From NCBI RefSeq assembly GCF_018137965.1, contig NZ_CP073100.1:4351754-4415753 (forward strand): a stretch of 64,000 nucleotides of DNA, in the 5' to 3' direction. Each line of letters begins with the position of its first letter. The first letter of the stretch is position 1. The stretch comes from Luteolibacter ambystomatis (GTDB lineage: Bacteria > Verrucomicrobiota > Verrucomicrobiia > Verrucomicrobiales > Akkermansiaceae). The notes under the pieces were generated by a model. That model saw only the letters and a program-made list of their open reading frames with translations, did no database searches and was not told the DNA's origin. Of this stretch, positions 1 through 9,519 are shown in pieces. The position numbers were made by a program, and so were the translations under genes.

Positions 1-448
1 AGGTGACTTCCAGCAGCCCGGAGGTGATGCGGGTGGTTCCCGAGCCGTGTTTCAGATCCACCGAGCGGTCACCGGCCACGCCGTCCCACGTCACTCCCAT
101 CATGCCGGTGATCGTTGCCTCCGGACCGAATGACCTGCCGCCTGCGGGCGATTTCGCGCCGGTCATTTTCCACGCGAGCGCGCCACTGGCCGCGCCGATG
201 ACGAAGACGGCCGCCATTTTCCACCATGAGCCGGTGGTGGACTGCGGACGCGGTTTTGCCGCGATGGGCGGCAGCATGGCCGCAGCTTCCGCGAGGCCAC
301 CTTCGAGTTCGGAGATTTCGAAGAAATAGTCGCGCGCGGCGGTATCGGCTAGGAGGCGTTCTTCCAGCCGCAGGGCGTCGCCGCGGGAGATGGTCCCGTC
401 GTGCCAGGCGTCCGTAAGGCGCCGGAGTTCGGAGTCGGGGGCTTTCAT
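1..448 (-). CDS. FecR-like membrane protein, N-terminal part (runs off left edge)
   Basis: Partial gene, 149 residues visible, starting [11 protein letters not shown]. The first ~50 residues form the short helical region (RGDALRLEERLLADTAARDYF) seen in planctomycete and verrucomicrobial FecR/LamG proteins. One membrane segment lies at about residues 75-95, followed by the start of an extracytoplasmic beta-rich domain (ITGMMGVTWDG..., SGLLEVT). Its ATG overlaps the TGA of the upstream sigma factor (ATGA), so the pair is probably translationally coupled. By family analogy it is the regulator or output partner of that sigma factor; the C-terminal domain is outside the window. Function is inferred from context and the visible N-terminal architecture. 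Confidence 0.7.
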   Translation of the reverse strand, partial: MKAPDSELRRLTDAWHDGTISRGDALRLEERLLADTAARDYFFEISELEGGLAEAAAMLPPIAAKPRPQSTTGSWWKMAAVFVIGAASGALAWKMTGAKSPAGGRSFGPEATITGMMGVTWDGVAGDRSVDLKHGSGTTRITSGLLEVT

Positions 449-999
449 GAGCGTTCGGAGTGGGATTGCCGCCGCATGCAGTCACGCAGGGCGAGGCGGA
501 TGCGCGAGATCCGCTTGTGAAGCGATTGGGCGCTGCAGCCCAGCGTCCGGGCGTGGTCGACCAGCGATTGGCGCTGGACGTATTTCACTTCCACCAGTTC
601 GCGCTCCTGGGCGGGCAGGCGTTTCAGGCACTCGGCCAGCGTTTCGCTGCTGCCGTCGCGGGTGGTGAATCGTTCTTCGGCGTGGGCCGCCAGCTCTTGG
701 AATGCGGTTTCGCTGAAGACCACCCGGCCCTCGCGCTGGCGGTCGCGCCGCCAGGTGGTCGCCTTGAAGTAGGCCACGCGGAAGGCCCATGAGATGAAAT
801 TCGTTCCGGCCTCGAAAACCCCCTGCTTCTGGATCAGCACCAGATTGGTTTCCTGCACGAGATCGTCCACGTCCGACCAGCCGCCGAGGATCGAGGCCAC
901 GTACCCCCTCAGCCGCGGCTGGGCGGCCGCCAGCAGCAGGTCGAATTCCTGCTCGGAGAGCCGTGGCGGGTCCCCGGGAGCTGGAAAAGGAATCGTCAT
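445..999 (-). CDS. ECF-type RNA polymerase sigma factor (Rhodopirellula/Verrucomicrobium type)
   Basis: 184-residue sigma-70 family protein. Region 2 spans about residues 18-90: the [16 protein letters not shown] segment is the core-binding helix, and [23 protein letters not shown] matches the -10 recognition part. Region 4 is about residues 118-178 with a helix-turn-helix ([23 protein letters not shown]). Size and the two-domain layout are those of extracytoplasmic-function sigma factors. It overlaps the downstream FecR-like gene by four bases, which suggests a dedicated pair responding to an envelope signal. The regulon cannot be read from this window. Confidence 0.88.
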   Translation of the reverse strand: MTIPFPAPGDPPRLSEQEFDLLLAAAQPRLRGYVASILGGWSDVDDLVQETNLVLIQKQGVFEAGTNFISWAFRVAYFKATTWRRDRQREGRVVFSETAFQELAAHAEERFTTRDGSSETLAECLKRLPAQERELVEVKYVQRQSLVDHARTLGCSAQSLHKRISRIRLALRDCMRRQSHSERS

Positions 1000-1142
1000 G
1001 GTACGTGGATTCGTCTGGGAGTGTATCTCCCCTGCCGCTGGAACCTGACTGGAAAATTGCGGGCAAGAGATCGGGCCCCGGTTCCCACCCCTTCGCTAGA
1101 CCCTTGCGCACCTGCGGCGGCCCCGCTAAACGTCCCGCCGCC

Positions 1143-2375
1143 ATGGCCACGATCAATTCCAATTTCCTGAAGCTCAAAGCCGGATACCTCTTTCCTGAAA
1201 TCGCCCGCCGCGTGAAGGCCTACTCGGAAGCGAACCCGGACAAGGCCGGCCGCATCATCCGCTGCGGCATCGGCGACGTGACCGAGGCCCTGCCGCCCGC
1301 CGTGGTGAAGGCCATGCACGAGGGTGTGGACGAGCTCGCCAACCGCAGCACTTTCCACGGCTATGGCCCGGAGCAGGGCTATGAGTTCCTCCGCCAGGCG
1401 ATCGTGGACAACCAGTTCGCCAACCTCGGCATCGAGGCCGATGAGGTTTTCATCTCGGACGGGTCGAAGTGCGACACCGGCAACATTCTCGACATCTTTG
1501 GCAAGGGCAATCGCACCGGCATCACCGACCCGGTGTATCCCGTCTATGTTGATACCAATGTCATGGCCGGAAACACCGGCGATGCCAATGACAACGGCGC
1601 CTACGAAGGTCTTGTTTACCTCGAGTGCAATGCCGCCAACGGCTTCGTTGCCGCTCCGCCCTGCGACAAGCTCGATCTCGTCTATCTCTGCTTCCCGAAC
1701 AACCCGACCGGCGCCGTGGCCACCCGCGAGCAGCTTGAGGCCTGGGTGAAATACGCGCAGGAGAACGACACCATCATCCTCTTCGATGCCGCCTACGAGG
1801 CCTTCATCCAGGATTCCTCGATCCCGCGCTCGATCTTTGAGATCGAAGGTGCCCGCGATGTCGCCATCGAGTTCCGTTCGTTCTCGAAGAATGGTGGTTT
1901 CACCGGCGTCCGCTGTGCTTACGTCGTGATTCCCAAGACCGTCACCGGCAAGTCGGAGTCCGGCGAGCGTATCCCGCTGCACCGTCTCTGGTCGCGCCGC
2001 CACAGCACCAAGTTCAATGGTGCCAGCTACCCGGTCCAGAAGGCCGCCGCCGCCGTGTTCTCCACGGAGGGCAAGGAGCAGGTCGCCGCGCTGATCGAGC
2101 ACTACATGGGCAATGCCAAGCTGCTCCGCGAAACCGCGCAGGCGCTCGGCCTCCAGGTCTTTGGTGGTGTGAATGCCCCGTACGTCTGGGTGGGCTGCCC
2201 GGCGGGTCTGACCTCGTGGGACATGTTCGACAAGATGCTGGAGGAAGCTCAGGTCGTCATCACTCCGGGCTCCGGATTCGGTGCCGCTGGCGAAGGCTGG
2301 TTCCGAATTTCCGCGTTCAATTCCCGCGCGAACGTCGAGGAGGTGTGCAGCCGCCTCAAGGCGCTCGTTTCGTGA
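1143..2375 (+). CDS. dapL: LL-diaminopimelate aminotransferase
   Basis: 410-residue fold-type I PLP aminotransferase converting tetrahydrodipicolinate plus glutamate to LL-diaminopimelate in one step, for lysine and peptidoglycan. Family marks are the [11 protein letters not shown]-terminus, [16 protein letters not shown], the [15 protein letters not shown] loop, CFPNNPTG near 184-190, and the Schiff-base lysine in [10 protein letters not shown] (K249). The reading frame is open upstream to 963, but the family alignment starts at [11 protein letters not shown], so the ATG at 1143 is used. DapL is the known route in Verrucomicrobia and Chlamydiae. Aspartate kinase of the same pathway lies at 37621, not linked. 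Confidence 0.95.
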   Translation: MATINSNFLKLKAGYLFPEIARRVKAYSEANPDKAGRIIRCGIGDVTEALPPAVVKAMHEGVDELANRSTFHGYGPEQGYEFLRQAIVDNQFANLGIEADEVFISDGSKCDTGNILDIFGKGNRTGITDPVYPVYVDTNVMAGNTGDANDNGAYEGLVYLECNAANGFVAAPPCDKLDLVYLCFPNNPTGAVATREQLEAWVKYAQENDTIILFDAAYEAFIQDSSIPRSIFEIEGARDVAIEFRSFSKNGGFTGVRCAYVVIPKTVTGKSESGERIPLHRLWSRRHSTKFNGASYPVQKAAAAVFSTEGKEQVAALIEHYMGNAKLLRETAQALGLQVFGGVNAPYVWVGCPAGLTSWDMFDKMLEEAQVVITPGSGFGAAGEGWFRISAFNSRANVEEVCSRLKALVS

Positions 2376-2419
2376 CGGAATTGTTAGCAGCATTGCTTGC
2401 ACGGGACGGTGCGTGAGTT

Positions 2420-4519
2420 ATGGTATCGAGCGTCGTGAAAAAGGCGCTCGGTGCCATTGGTTGTTTTGTTCCGCTGGTTGTCTGCGGATGCCTTCTCGTG
2501 TCCTGCGAATCCCCGCAGAAAAAGGCCGTGCGCCAGCTTTCGGAGCGTGGTATCGAGCCGACCGGCAAGGCGCTGCTGGACGCGGTGACGTCCGGGGATT
2601 CCAGCACCGCCCGGTTGTTGATCGAAGCGGGCGTCCATACCGGACATCGCGATGAAGCGGGCCGCACTCCGCTGCAACTGGCGATCAACGGTCATGATGT
2701 GGGCACGGCCCTGCTGTTGCTGGCACCGGGGCATGACGATCTCGATGTGACGGATGCCAATGGCGTGTCCGCGCTCGGCTATGCCCTGGAGGCGAAGGAA
2801 ACCGCCGTGGCGGATCGCTTGCTCGATGAGGGCGCGAAGGTGGAGGGGGTGATGCCGGATGGGGAGGAGCTGCTGCCGTGGGCGATCCGGGAGGGTCGGC
2901 TCGCCTTCGTGCGCCACGCCCTTGAAAAAGGTGCGGATCCCCACGGTACGGATCGCAATGGCGATTCGCTTGCCCAGGTGGCGATGCGGCATGGCCGTCA
3001 GGAAGTGCTTTCCGTCTTGCTCGACCGCGGCGCGGACGCCGCCAGCGTGGATGCGCAGGGCATGAGCCTGCTGCACCGTGCCATGGAAAAAGGCTGGCTG
3101 GATCTCGTCCCGCGTTTGTTGAAGGCCGGTGCCGATCCCAATCTGGCGGATGCGAAAGGCCGCACTCCGGTGGAGGAGGCCATCCGTCTGCACGATCCAA
3201 AGCTGCTCTCGATGTTCCTCGGCTCCGGGGGCGATCCGAATTTCCGCAACAAGTCGGGGGATTCTCCCGTGAATCTCGTGATGCGGGCGGCTTGGCCGGA
3301 AGGCCGTGCCCTGCTTGCCAAGGCCGGTGCCGATTTCAGCCGCGCCGATCACGCGGGCAAGACGCCGCTGGCCTATGCCATGGAAGTGCGCGATTGCGAT
3401 CTGGCCGTGGAACTCATCGCCTACGGAGCAAAGCCGATGGAAGGCGGCTGGGCCCGTTGGCTGTCGCGGGCCTTGGTCACCGGGGACACCGCGATGGTTC
3501 ACAAACTGCTCGCCATGGGCGTGAAGGCCGATGCCCGCGACCGTCTCGGCCGGCTGCCGGTGGAAGCCGCCGCACTCAGCGGGCAGGGGTCGATGGTTCG
3601 TGCGCTGGTGGATGCCGGGGCACCGGTTGGAAACTCGCTCTATCTCACCTGCGCCACCGGGAACGGCAGCATGGCCCGCCTGCTCATGGCCTGCGGCGTT
3701 TCTCCGAATCCGTCCCACGCGCCATGGCTGGATACTCCCCTGGGGGCGGCGATCCGTTCGGGTGATGAAGGCCTTGTCACGAGCCTGCTGCAGCGCGGCG
3801 CGAATCCCTTCATCCGCACCGCGGAGGGCCAGTTGCCGCTCAATCTCGCCATCGCGCTGCGCCGGCCGGCGGTGGTCGCGATGCTCCTCAAGCTCGGCGC
3901 GAATCCGAACATCCCGTGCCTTACGCCGGTGCGCTCCTCTTTCCTCAAGCATGTGAAATCCAGCTCGATGCGCTATGTGTTGAAGGAGGATAGGAACGTG
4001 ACCCCGCTGATGCTCGCCGCCGCCAGCGGTGAAGTGGCGACCACCCTCCACCTGCTCAAGGCCGGTGCGAACAAGAACATCACCACCCGGGAGACCCATT
4101 TCTGGCCGATCAACTTCGCCTCGTTCGTGGGCGATGTGCGGATGATGCGCGTGATGCTGGGACGCGATCCGTGGATCGAGGAGCGCGTGATCGTGGTGAG
4201 CCTGTCCGAACAGCGGGCGCGGGTGTACAACCAATATGGCGAGGAGATCTACACCACCAAGGTTTCCACCGGCAAACCGGGTTTCGCGACCAAGACCGGT
4301 GAGTTCGCCATCACCGACAAGAACCGCCAGTGGAAGTCCACGCTCTACCATGCGGAGATGCCGTTCTTCCAACGTCTCAGCGGCGATGACTTCGGCCTGC
4401 ACGAAGGGGTGGTGCCCGGCTATCCGGCATCGCACGGCTGCATCCGCGTGCCTTCCGGCAATGCGCAGAAGCTCTTCTCGATGACCCAGACGGGTGACCG
4501 GGTGAAGATCGTGCCGTGA
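2420..4519 (+). CDS. Ankyrin-repeat lipoprotein with C-terminal L,D-transpeptidase (YkuD) domain
   Basis: 699 residues. The N-terminus has a signal peptide with lipobox LLVSC (C29), so it should be a membrane-anchored envelope lipoprotein. About residues 45-585 hold a long run of ankyrin repeats of ~33 residues (for example TPLQLAINGHDVGTALLLL). Residues ~590-699 are a YkuD L,D-transpeptidase with the catalytic signature HEGVVPGYPASHGCIRVP, the cysteine of SHGCIR being the nucleophile. The predicted role is 3-3 cross-linking of peptidoglycan or attaching proteins to it, with the ankyrin arm binding a partner. The GTG at 2435 is an alternative start. The combination of the two domains is unusual; each domain is clear on its own. 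Confidence 0.88.
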   Translation: MVSSVVKKALGAIGCFVPLVVCGCLLVSCESPQKKAVRQLSERGIEPTGKALLDAVTSGDSSTARLLIEAGVHTGHRDEAGRTPLQLAINGHDVGTALLLLAPGHDDLDVTDANGVSALGYALEAKETAVADRLLDEGAKVEGVMPDGEELLPWAIREGRLAFVRHALEKGADPHGTDRNGDSLAQVAMRHGRQEVLSVLLDRGADAASVDAQGMSLLHRAMEKGWLDLVPRLLKAGADPNLADAKGRTPVEEAIRLHDPKLLSMFLGSGGDPNFRNKSGDSPVNLVMRAAWPEGRALLAKAGADFSRADHAGKTPLAYAMEVRDCDLAVELIAYGAKPMEGGWARWLSRALVTGDTAMVHKLLAMGVKADARDRLGRLPVEAAALSGQGSMVRALVDAGAPVGNSLYLTCATGNGSMARLLMACGVSPNPSHAPWLDTPLGAAIRSGDEGLVTSLLQRGANPFIRTAEGQLPLNLAIALRRPAVVAMLLKLGANPNIPCLTPVRSSFLKHVKSSSMRYVLKEDRNVTPLMLAAASGEVATTLHLLKAGANKNITTRETHFWPINFASFVGDVRMMRVMLGRDPWIEERVIVVSLSEQRARVYNQYGEEIYTTKVSTGKPGFATKTGEFAITDKNRQWKSTLYHAEMPFFQRLSGDDFGLHEGVVPGYPASHGCIRVPSGNAQKLFSMTQTGDRVKIVP

Positions 4520-4528
4520 GGCGACGTC

Positions 4529-5809
4529 TTACGCCACCCTCGTCACCAGCACCTTGTCCACGCGGTTGCGGTCGAGGTCGAGCACCTCGATCCGGAACGG
4601 CCCGGCTTCAAGGGTTTCGCCGGTGGTCGGCATGTGATCGAGCTTCTGGAGGATGAAGCCATTGAGGGTGACGTAGTGGCGTTCATTCGCGCCTTGGCCG
4701 GGGAAATCGGGGAAGCGTTCGATGAAGTCATCGAAGTAGATCGAAGCATCCACCAGCCATGAGCCGTCCTTGCGTTCGACGATGGCGGGCTCGGTATCGG
4801 GCGAATCCTGGAAGTCCCCGATGATGGCCTCCACGGCATCCTGCATCGTGATGATGCCGCAGATGCCGCCGAACTCGTCCGACACCAGCGCGAAGGTGGA
4901 ACCGGAGGTGCGGAAGGTTTCCAACAGCCGGATCACCGGTTGGGTGGGCGGCACCATCAGCGCGGGCCGGGCAAGGGCTTTCAGGTCCACCGTGCCTCCC
5001 GTGCGCTGGGCGATGAAGACGTCCTGGATGAAGACGACGCCGAGCACGTTGTCGCGGCGGCCTTCATGCAGCGGGAAGCGGGTGTGGCCGCTGGCGAGCA
5101 TCAGATCGAAGGAATGATTCACCGGTGCGGCCACATCCAGCCACACGATGTCGCCGCGGGGGGTCATCAGCTCGCGCACACGCAGGCTGTCGAGGCCCAG
5201 TACGGCTTCCACCATTTCGGATTCCTCGGGCAGCAGCGCGCCGCTCTTGCCGCCCTCGCGGACGATCTGCTTCACGTCCTCCTCGCTGACCGTATCGGCC
5301 GCGGCGGGCTGGATCTGCAGGACTGCCACGATGCCGTCCGCGGTTTGTCCGAACAACCGGGCGAGCGGGGCGATCAGCGCGGTCCATTTCCGGACCGTGC
5401 CGGCGGTGAAGCGCAGCACGGCTTCCGGGTGTGCAAGGCCGATCCGCTTCGGCACCAGCGCGCCGAACAGCAGTACGGAGCCCGCGACGGCGGGCACCAC
5501 CAGGAGGCGTGCCACCGGGCCGACCCAGGCGGCGCCATGGAACCAGCCCGAGGCCGCCGTGGCGAGCGGCGCGGCGAGCCCCTCGGAGGCGAACGCGCCT
5601 GTTAGAACGATGGCCAGCGTGATCACCGCCTGGGCTGAGGAAAGGGTGTTCTCCGGAGCCCGCAACAGGAGCAACGCGTCCTCCGCACCCTCCTCGTCCG
5701 CTTTCAATTTTGATTCACGGCACAGCACCAGCGCGATCTCGACCAACGAGAGGAAGGCGTTGAGAGCGATCAGGAACAGGATGGCGAGTGCGGGCAGCCA
5801 GGGTGACAT
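4529..5809 (-). CDS. CNNM/CorC-family membrane protein with CBS pair
   Basis: About 426 residues from MSPWLPALAI; alternative starts are at 5824 and 5854. Order: four-helix DUF21/CNNM membrane domain (first ~180 residues, including FLSLVEIALVLCRESKLK and LFGALVPKRIGLAHPE), a CBS-domain pair (RVRELMTPRGDIVWLD..., LVSDEFGGICGIITMQDAVEAIIGD), then the CorC/HlyC transporter-associated domain (YVTLNGFILQKLDHMPTTGETL). Proteins of this family export Mg2+ or Co2+ or regulate divalent-cation transport, and are often misnamed hemolysins. It is convergent with the ankyrin-transpeptidase gene, nine bases apart. Confidence 0.88.
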   Translation of the reverse strand: MSPWLPALAILFLIALNAFLSLVEIALVLCRESKLKADEEGAEDALLLLRAPENTLSSAQAVITLAIVLTGAFASEGLAAPLATAASGWFHGAAWVGPVARLLVVPAVAGSVLLFGALVPKRIGLAHPEAVLRFTAGTVRKWTALIAPLARLFGQTADGIVAVLQIQPAAADTVSEEDVKQIVREGGKSGALLPEESEMVEAVLGLDSLRVRELMTPRGDIVWLDVAAPVNHSFDLMLASGHTRFPLHEGRRDNVLGVVFIQDVFIAQRTGGTVDLKALARPALMVPPTQPVIRLLETFRTSGSTFALVSDEFGGICGIITMQDAVEAIIGDFQDSPDTEPAIVERKDGSWLVDASIYFDDFIERFPDFPGQGANERHYVTLNGFILQKLDHMPTTGETLEAGPFRIEVLDLDRNRVDKVLVTRVA

Positions 5810-5873
5810 CTCTTGAAATCCCATCACCCAAACCCATGTGGCGGTCTTGTGCAAGCCGGGAAAGAACGTCCGC

Positions 5874-7505
5874 TCAGGGCACCGTCATTCCCGCCGCGTT
5901 TTCATTGAGGGTGATCCGCACCCGTGCGAACTTCCGCGCGGCATTGGCGGGAAACGTGACCAGCGATTCCTTGAACCCGGAAACCGCGGGGGAATGGACC
6001 TGATAGGAGGGAGCACCCGCGCCCGCCGGAGCGGTCTGGCTCCAGGTGGTGAGATTGTCCGACCATTCGATCACATACGTCAGTCCTCGTACTTGGGAGT
6101 CGGATCTTACCGGGAATCTCAGTGAAGCCGTCCCGGCGGCCGTGCTGATCGCGGTGCCGGCCTGCACGCCGGGAGAGAGGAGATTGGCTCCGGATGATGG
6201 ATCACCGCCGAAGGCGTATTCGATGAGGTTGTTCCTGCCATCGTTGTCCGGATCGGCGGTGGTGGCCGGTTGCGCCAGGGGAGCGCTCCACTCCGCGTAG
6301 GATACCGCGGGAGCGAGATCGTAGTTGCTGGTTTGCAAACTGCTGCCGTCGCTCTGGCTGGTGATGGTGACGGGCAGGGTGGCGGTCGCGGGCACGGAAT
6401 TCCAGGAGGCCGTCAGCGGTGCGGGACTGCCGTTGGTGAGAGTGGCCCGATGAAGCGTCCAGACGGTTGGCCCCGTGGTATCCACGAACCAATCCGTGCC
6501 GCTGATGCTGGTGGGACCGCTGCCACTCGGGAAGGTGAGTGAAACGACGATGTTGGTCGCCCCGTTTGCCGGGGTGTTGTTCGAAATCGTGAACGTCGCG
6601 GATCCGGTCTGTGCGCGCCGCAGGGTGGCGGGACTCGTCGACGATTGTGCGGAGGCCAGGGTGACGGCGGGGGGAGAGGATGGAATCATCTGATAGCCAT
6701 CCGTCGCCATGAGGGGGTTGAGCTGTGCGACGTAGTGCGGAACGAACGTGTCGTAGTTCGTGTACACCGTGGCGGAGCTGGTCGTATCGATGGCGGAATG
6801 GGTGCCGACCAGCAGCGGCTTCGAGCCCGTCGGGTTCACGAATGATGGCGAACCGGAATCACCGCTGATGAAGTAGCTGTCATCCTGGCCTCCGCTCGCC
6901 AACGTATAGGAGAATGAGAACATCCGGCTGATGGACCCGTTTCCCATGTCCACATTGGCGAACGATCCGAGGGTGCCTCCGCCGGCCTTGGCATCGAATC
7001 CGAATACGTGGAGGACCCGTCGGCTGGGGGGGCCGGATGGATAGTAGCTTTCGCTGGTGCTGCCGTATGGGAATGCCGCCACCCCGGAACCTGTGGGGAT
7101 GGGAGTGGTGAAGCGGCCCAACGTGAGATCCGTGTAAGTCGAATTCTCCTGGATGATGGTCGACGAGGCGATGGTGGCGGTGACGATCTGCCCGCTCGAG
7201 GACAGGAAGCGGATCTGATCGCCATTGCCCACCCCCCAGTGCGAGGGCGAGACGAAATGCTGGGGCGATACCAGGGCGAACTGCCGCCGGGTATCGGATG
7301 CCAGCCAGCCGACTCCGGTATAGAGGGACCCCGTGAACCATGAACCGGTGTTCAACACCGGTGCGCCCGGGAAACCGGTGAACCGGTCATGCCGTGCGGC
7401 GCTGTAGGTCCGGATCGCCAGCGCGTCCGCCGTTGGTGCGGTGACAAGAGCCGCGAGGAGCGGCAGGCACCCTCTTTGAAAAATTGCGGACATTCGTAAA
7501 ACCAT
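5874..7505 (-). CDS. Secreted trypsin-fold serine protease-like protein
   Basis: 543 residues with a signal peptide (cut near ALA-IRTYS). A trypsin-like domain spans about residues 35-270. The likely triad is H83 (VSPQHFVSPSHW), D126 (YTDLTLGRF) and S217 (ISGDSGSPSF). GDSGSP is canonical, but the histidine lies in PQHF rather than the usual AAHC, so activity is likely but not certain. A beta-sandwich follows, then the DNDGRNNLIEYAFGGDP segment and a C-terminal beta domain seen in many secreted Verrucomicrobia proteins, probably for sorting or attachment. M5 (7493) is an alternative start. Substrate unknown. Confidence 0.75.
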   Translation of the reverse strand: MVLRMSAIFQRGCLPLLAALVTAPTADALAIRTYSAARHDRFTGFPGAPVLNTGSWFTGSLYTGVGWLASDTRRQFALVSPQHFVSPSHWGVGNGDQIRFLSSSGQIVTATIASSTIIQENSTYTDLTLGRFTTPIPTGSGVAAFPYGSTSESYYPSGPPSRRVLHVFGFDAKAGGGTLGSFANVDMGNGSISRMFSFSYTLASGGQDDSYFISGDSGSPSFVNPTGSKPLLVGTHSAIDTTSSATVYTNYDTFVPHYVAQLNPLMATDGYQMIPSSPPAVTLASAQSSTSPATLRRAQTGSATFTISNNTPANGATNIVVSLTFPSGSGPTSISGTDWFVDTTGPTVWTLHRATLTNGSPAPLTASWNSVPATATLPVTITSQSDGSSLQTSNYDLAPAVSYAEWSAPLAQPATTADPDNDGRNNLIEYAFGGDPSSGANLLSPGVQAGTAISTAAGTASLRFPVRSDSQVRGLTYVIEWSDNLTTWSQTAPAGAGAPSYQVHSPAVSGFKESLVTFPANAARKFARVRITLNENAAGMTVP

Positions 7506-7518
7506 ACTCCCTTACTGC

Positions 7519-8541
7519 TCAACCGCCACCGACCGGCACCAGGGCCTTCGCCAGCGAAAGGAAGATCCCCATGCTGGCGATGTCCGTGGCGGTGGTGAGG
7601 AAGATGCTGGAAGCCGTTGCCGGGTCCGCGCCCAGGCGTTTCAGAGTGAGGGGGATCAAGGCGCCGGAGAGGCCGCTGATCACGCAGCTCGCCGTCATGG
7701 CCGCCATGACGATGGCTCCCATCAGCAGCGGATGGGCGTTCTTCTGCATGGAGGCGTAGATGAACATGCCGATGCCAGCGGTGATGCCCACCAGCAGGCC
7801 GTTGGCAAATCCGAGGATGCCTTCCTTGATGATCAGGCGGCGTTCCTTGCCTTTCACGTCCCCCAGCGTCATGCCGCGCAGAGACATGGCCAGCGCCTGG
7901 CAGCCGGTATTGCCGGATTGTCCGGCCATCACCGGCAGGAAGACGGCGAGGATGACGAAGTGGTTGATGGTATCCTCAAAGCAGCCGACTACCGCAGCGG
8001 CGAGGAAGGCGGTGAGCAGGTTGATCTGGAGCCACGGATGGCGGAGCTTGAGGCTGCGCGGGAGTGGAGTGGCAAGGCGTTCCTCCTTTTCCACACCGAC
8101 CATGCTACCGGCCTGGGCGCTGATCTCCACGACTTGCTCGGCGAAGAGCGTGTCGCCGCGGACGAGGCCTTTCAACCGGCCCTGGTCATCGCAAACAGGA
8201 TAGACCGGGTAGTGCTTCGAGAGTGCGACCTTGAGCGCATCCGGCATCGGCGTGCTTTCGCGCAGGGAGAAGACATCCTTGAGCATGATGTCGCCGAGCT
8301 TGGTTTCCGGAGAAGCAAGCAGCAGATCCCGCATCACCACCACACCCTCCAGCCTGCCGTCTTCATCGGTGACATAGCCGTAGGTGATGAAGGCCGCGCG
8401 GGTCATTTCGCGCAGGCTTTCGATCGTTTCCGCCACGGTCATGTCGCGGCGGAAAATCCCCACCGGTGGGGACATGAGTTCGCCCACGGTGGTGGCGCGT
8501 GCTTTCGGGGCCAGGGGGGATGCGACGGCTTCCTCGCTCAT
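7519..8541 (-). CDS. mgtE: MgtE-family magnesium transporter, short form
   Basis: 340 residues: a CBS pair (about 15-140; TVGELMSPPVGIFRRDMTV, MLKDVFSLRESTPMPDALKV) followed by the five-helix MgtE membrane domain with its signatures PVMAGQSGNTGCQALAMSLRG and GADPATASSIFLTTATDIASMG. The N-terminal superhelical MgtE_N domain of classical MgtE is absent, so Mg2+ sensing would rest on the CBS pair alone. It sits 39 bases after the mutarotase gene on the same strand, so co-transcription is likely. Transport of Mg2+ is inferred from the family. Confidence 0.9.
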   Translation of the reverse strand: MSEEAVASPLAPKARATTVGELMSPPVGIFRRDMTVAETIESLREMTRAAFITYGYVTDEDGRLEGVVVMRDLLLASPETKLGDIMLKDVFSLRESTPMPDALKVALSKHYPVYPVCDDQGRLKGLVRGDTLFAEQVVEISAQAGSMVGVEKEERLATPLPRSLKLRHPWLQINLLTAFLAAAVVGCFEDTINHFVILAVFLPVMAGQSGNTGCQALAMSLRGMTLGDVKGKERRLIIKEGILGFANGLLVGITAGIGMFIYASMQKNAHPLLMGAIVMAAMTASCVISGLSGALIPLTLKRLGADPATASSIFLTTATDIASMGIFLSLAKALVPVGGG

Positions 8542-8580
8542 GGCATCGCACCCTGCCTGATCGGACGGCGATCCACAAGC

Positions 8581-9453
8581 TCAAGACCGCGCGACCGTGA
8601 TCCGGGTGCGCAGGACATGATGGCCGCCGGGCGGGACGGTGACCTCCGCGCCGGGGGTATTCGCCGCCTCGATGCAGACGAAATGTGGATAGTCCCCCGC
8701 AGGCAGGTCGCCCAGCGAGGCGGCTTTTTCCGGACCGGGATTCCACACCACGGTGGAGCCGCTGCCGTGCTTGTGGATGTGGATCGTCCGCTTGTCGTCG
8801 TCGGTTAGAACGGTATCGGCGGTGGAGGCATAGACGCGGTCCACTTCGCCGACGATCCGCACCGGCCCCGCCTGGTCGCCGGGGACGTTCAAACCACCGG
8901 CCTTTTCGAGGAAGGTCGATCCGCCCAGACCGGCGATCTCAATGGCATCGACATGGCTGATGGTTAGGTAGGTGTGCAGCGCGGCGGTTTCGACGAAGGG
9001 CCCGGTGCCGGTATTGTGACTGGTGAGGGACACGTGCAGTTCCGCACCAAGGCGGATCTCCACGATCGCCTCGAATTCATGCGGCCACAGCGCGCGGGTA
9101 TGCTCGTCGGATTTCAGCGTGAAGCGCAGTTCGACCGAAGCTCCTTCGTCCTGGCAATCCACCAGCTTCCAGAAGCGCGCGCGGGCAAAGCCGTGGGCGG
9201 GTTTGCTGGAGTCGGTCGGATGCGGACCGAACCACGGCCAGCAGACCGGAATGCCGCCACGGATCGCCTTGCCTTCCTTCAATCCGGTTTTCGGGCTGAG
9301 ATAGAGCACCGGATCGTGACCCGCGGGAGTCCACTCCATCACGTGTGCGCCATGCAGCGCCACCTTCGCCCGGCAGGAAGCATGATCGATCTCCAGCACC
9401 GGATAATTCTCGGCGGGATGGGTCAGGCGGACGCAGGCGGGAAGCTCGGACAT
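8581..9453 (-). CDS. D-hexose-6-phosphate mutarotase (aldose 1-epimerase family)
   Basis: 290 residues from MSELPACVRLTHP. Matches the YeaD-type mutarotase pattern: HGAHVMEWTPAGHDPVLYLSP, IRGGIPVCWPWFGPHP, then HGFARARFWKL with the catalytic histidine, and a C-terminal VWNPGPEKAASLGDLPAGDYPHFVCIEAAN with the catalytic glutamate in CIEAAN. Predicted to interconvert anomers of glucose-6-phosphate and related sugars. A start 19 codons upstream (9510) is possible but the family begins at 9453. Probably one transcript with mgtE. Confidence 0.88.
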   Translation of the reverse strand: MSELPACVRLTHPAENYPVLEIDHASCRAKVALHGAHVMEWTPAGHDPVLYLSPKTGLKEGKAIRGGIPVCWPWFGPHPTDSSKPAHGFARARFWKLVDCQDEGASVELRFTLKSDEHTRALWPHEFEAIVEIRLGAELHVSLTSHNTGTGPFVETAALHTYLTISHVDAIEIAGLGGSTFLEKAGGLNVPGDQAGPVRIVGEVDRVYASTADTVLTDDDKRTIHIHKHGSGSTVVWNPGPEKAASLGDLPAGDYPHFVCIEAANTPGAEVTVPPGGHHVLRTRITVARS

Positions 9454-9519
9454 GGCGTGAAATTGGCCGGTTGCCGCCTGCCCTGCAAGCAGGCAGGGAC
9501 GGCTTCCCATGCAGGGGGC

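Noticed and set aside
963..1142. 60-residue N-terminal extension of DapL
   Set aside because: The enzyme family begins at [11 protein letters not shown]; the extension overlaps the start of the divergent sigma factor gene.
8542..8580. Mg2+ riboswitch ahead of mgtE
   Set aside because: Only 39 bases separate it from the upstream mutarotase gene; too short for an M-box or ykoK leader.
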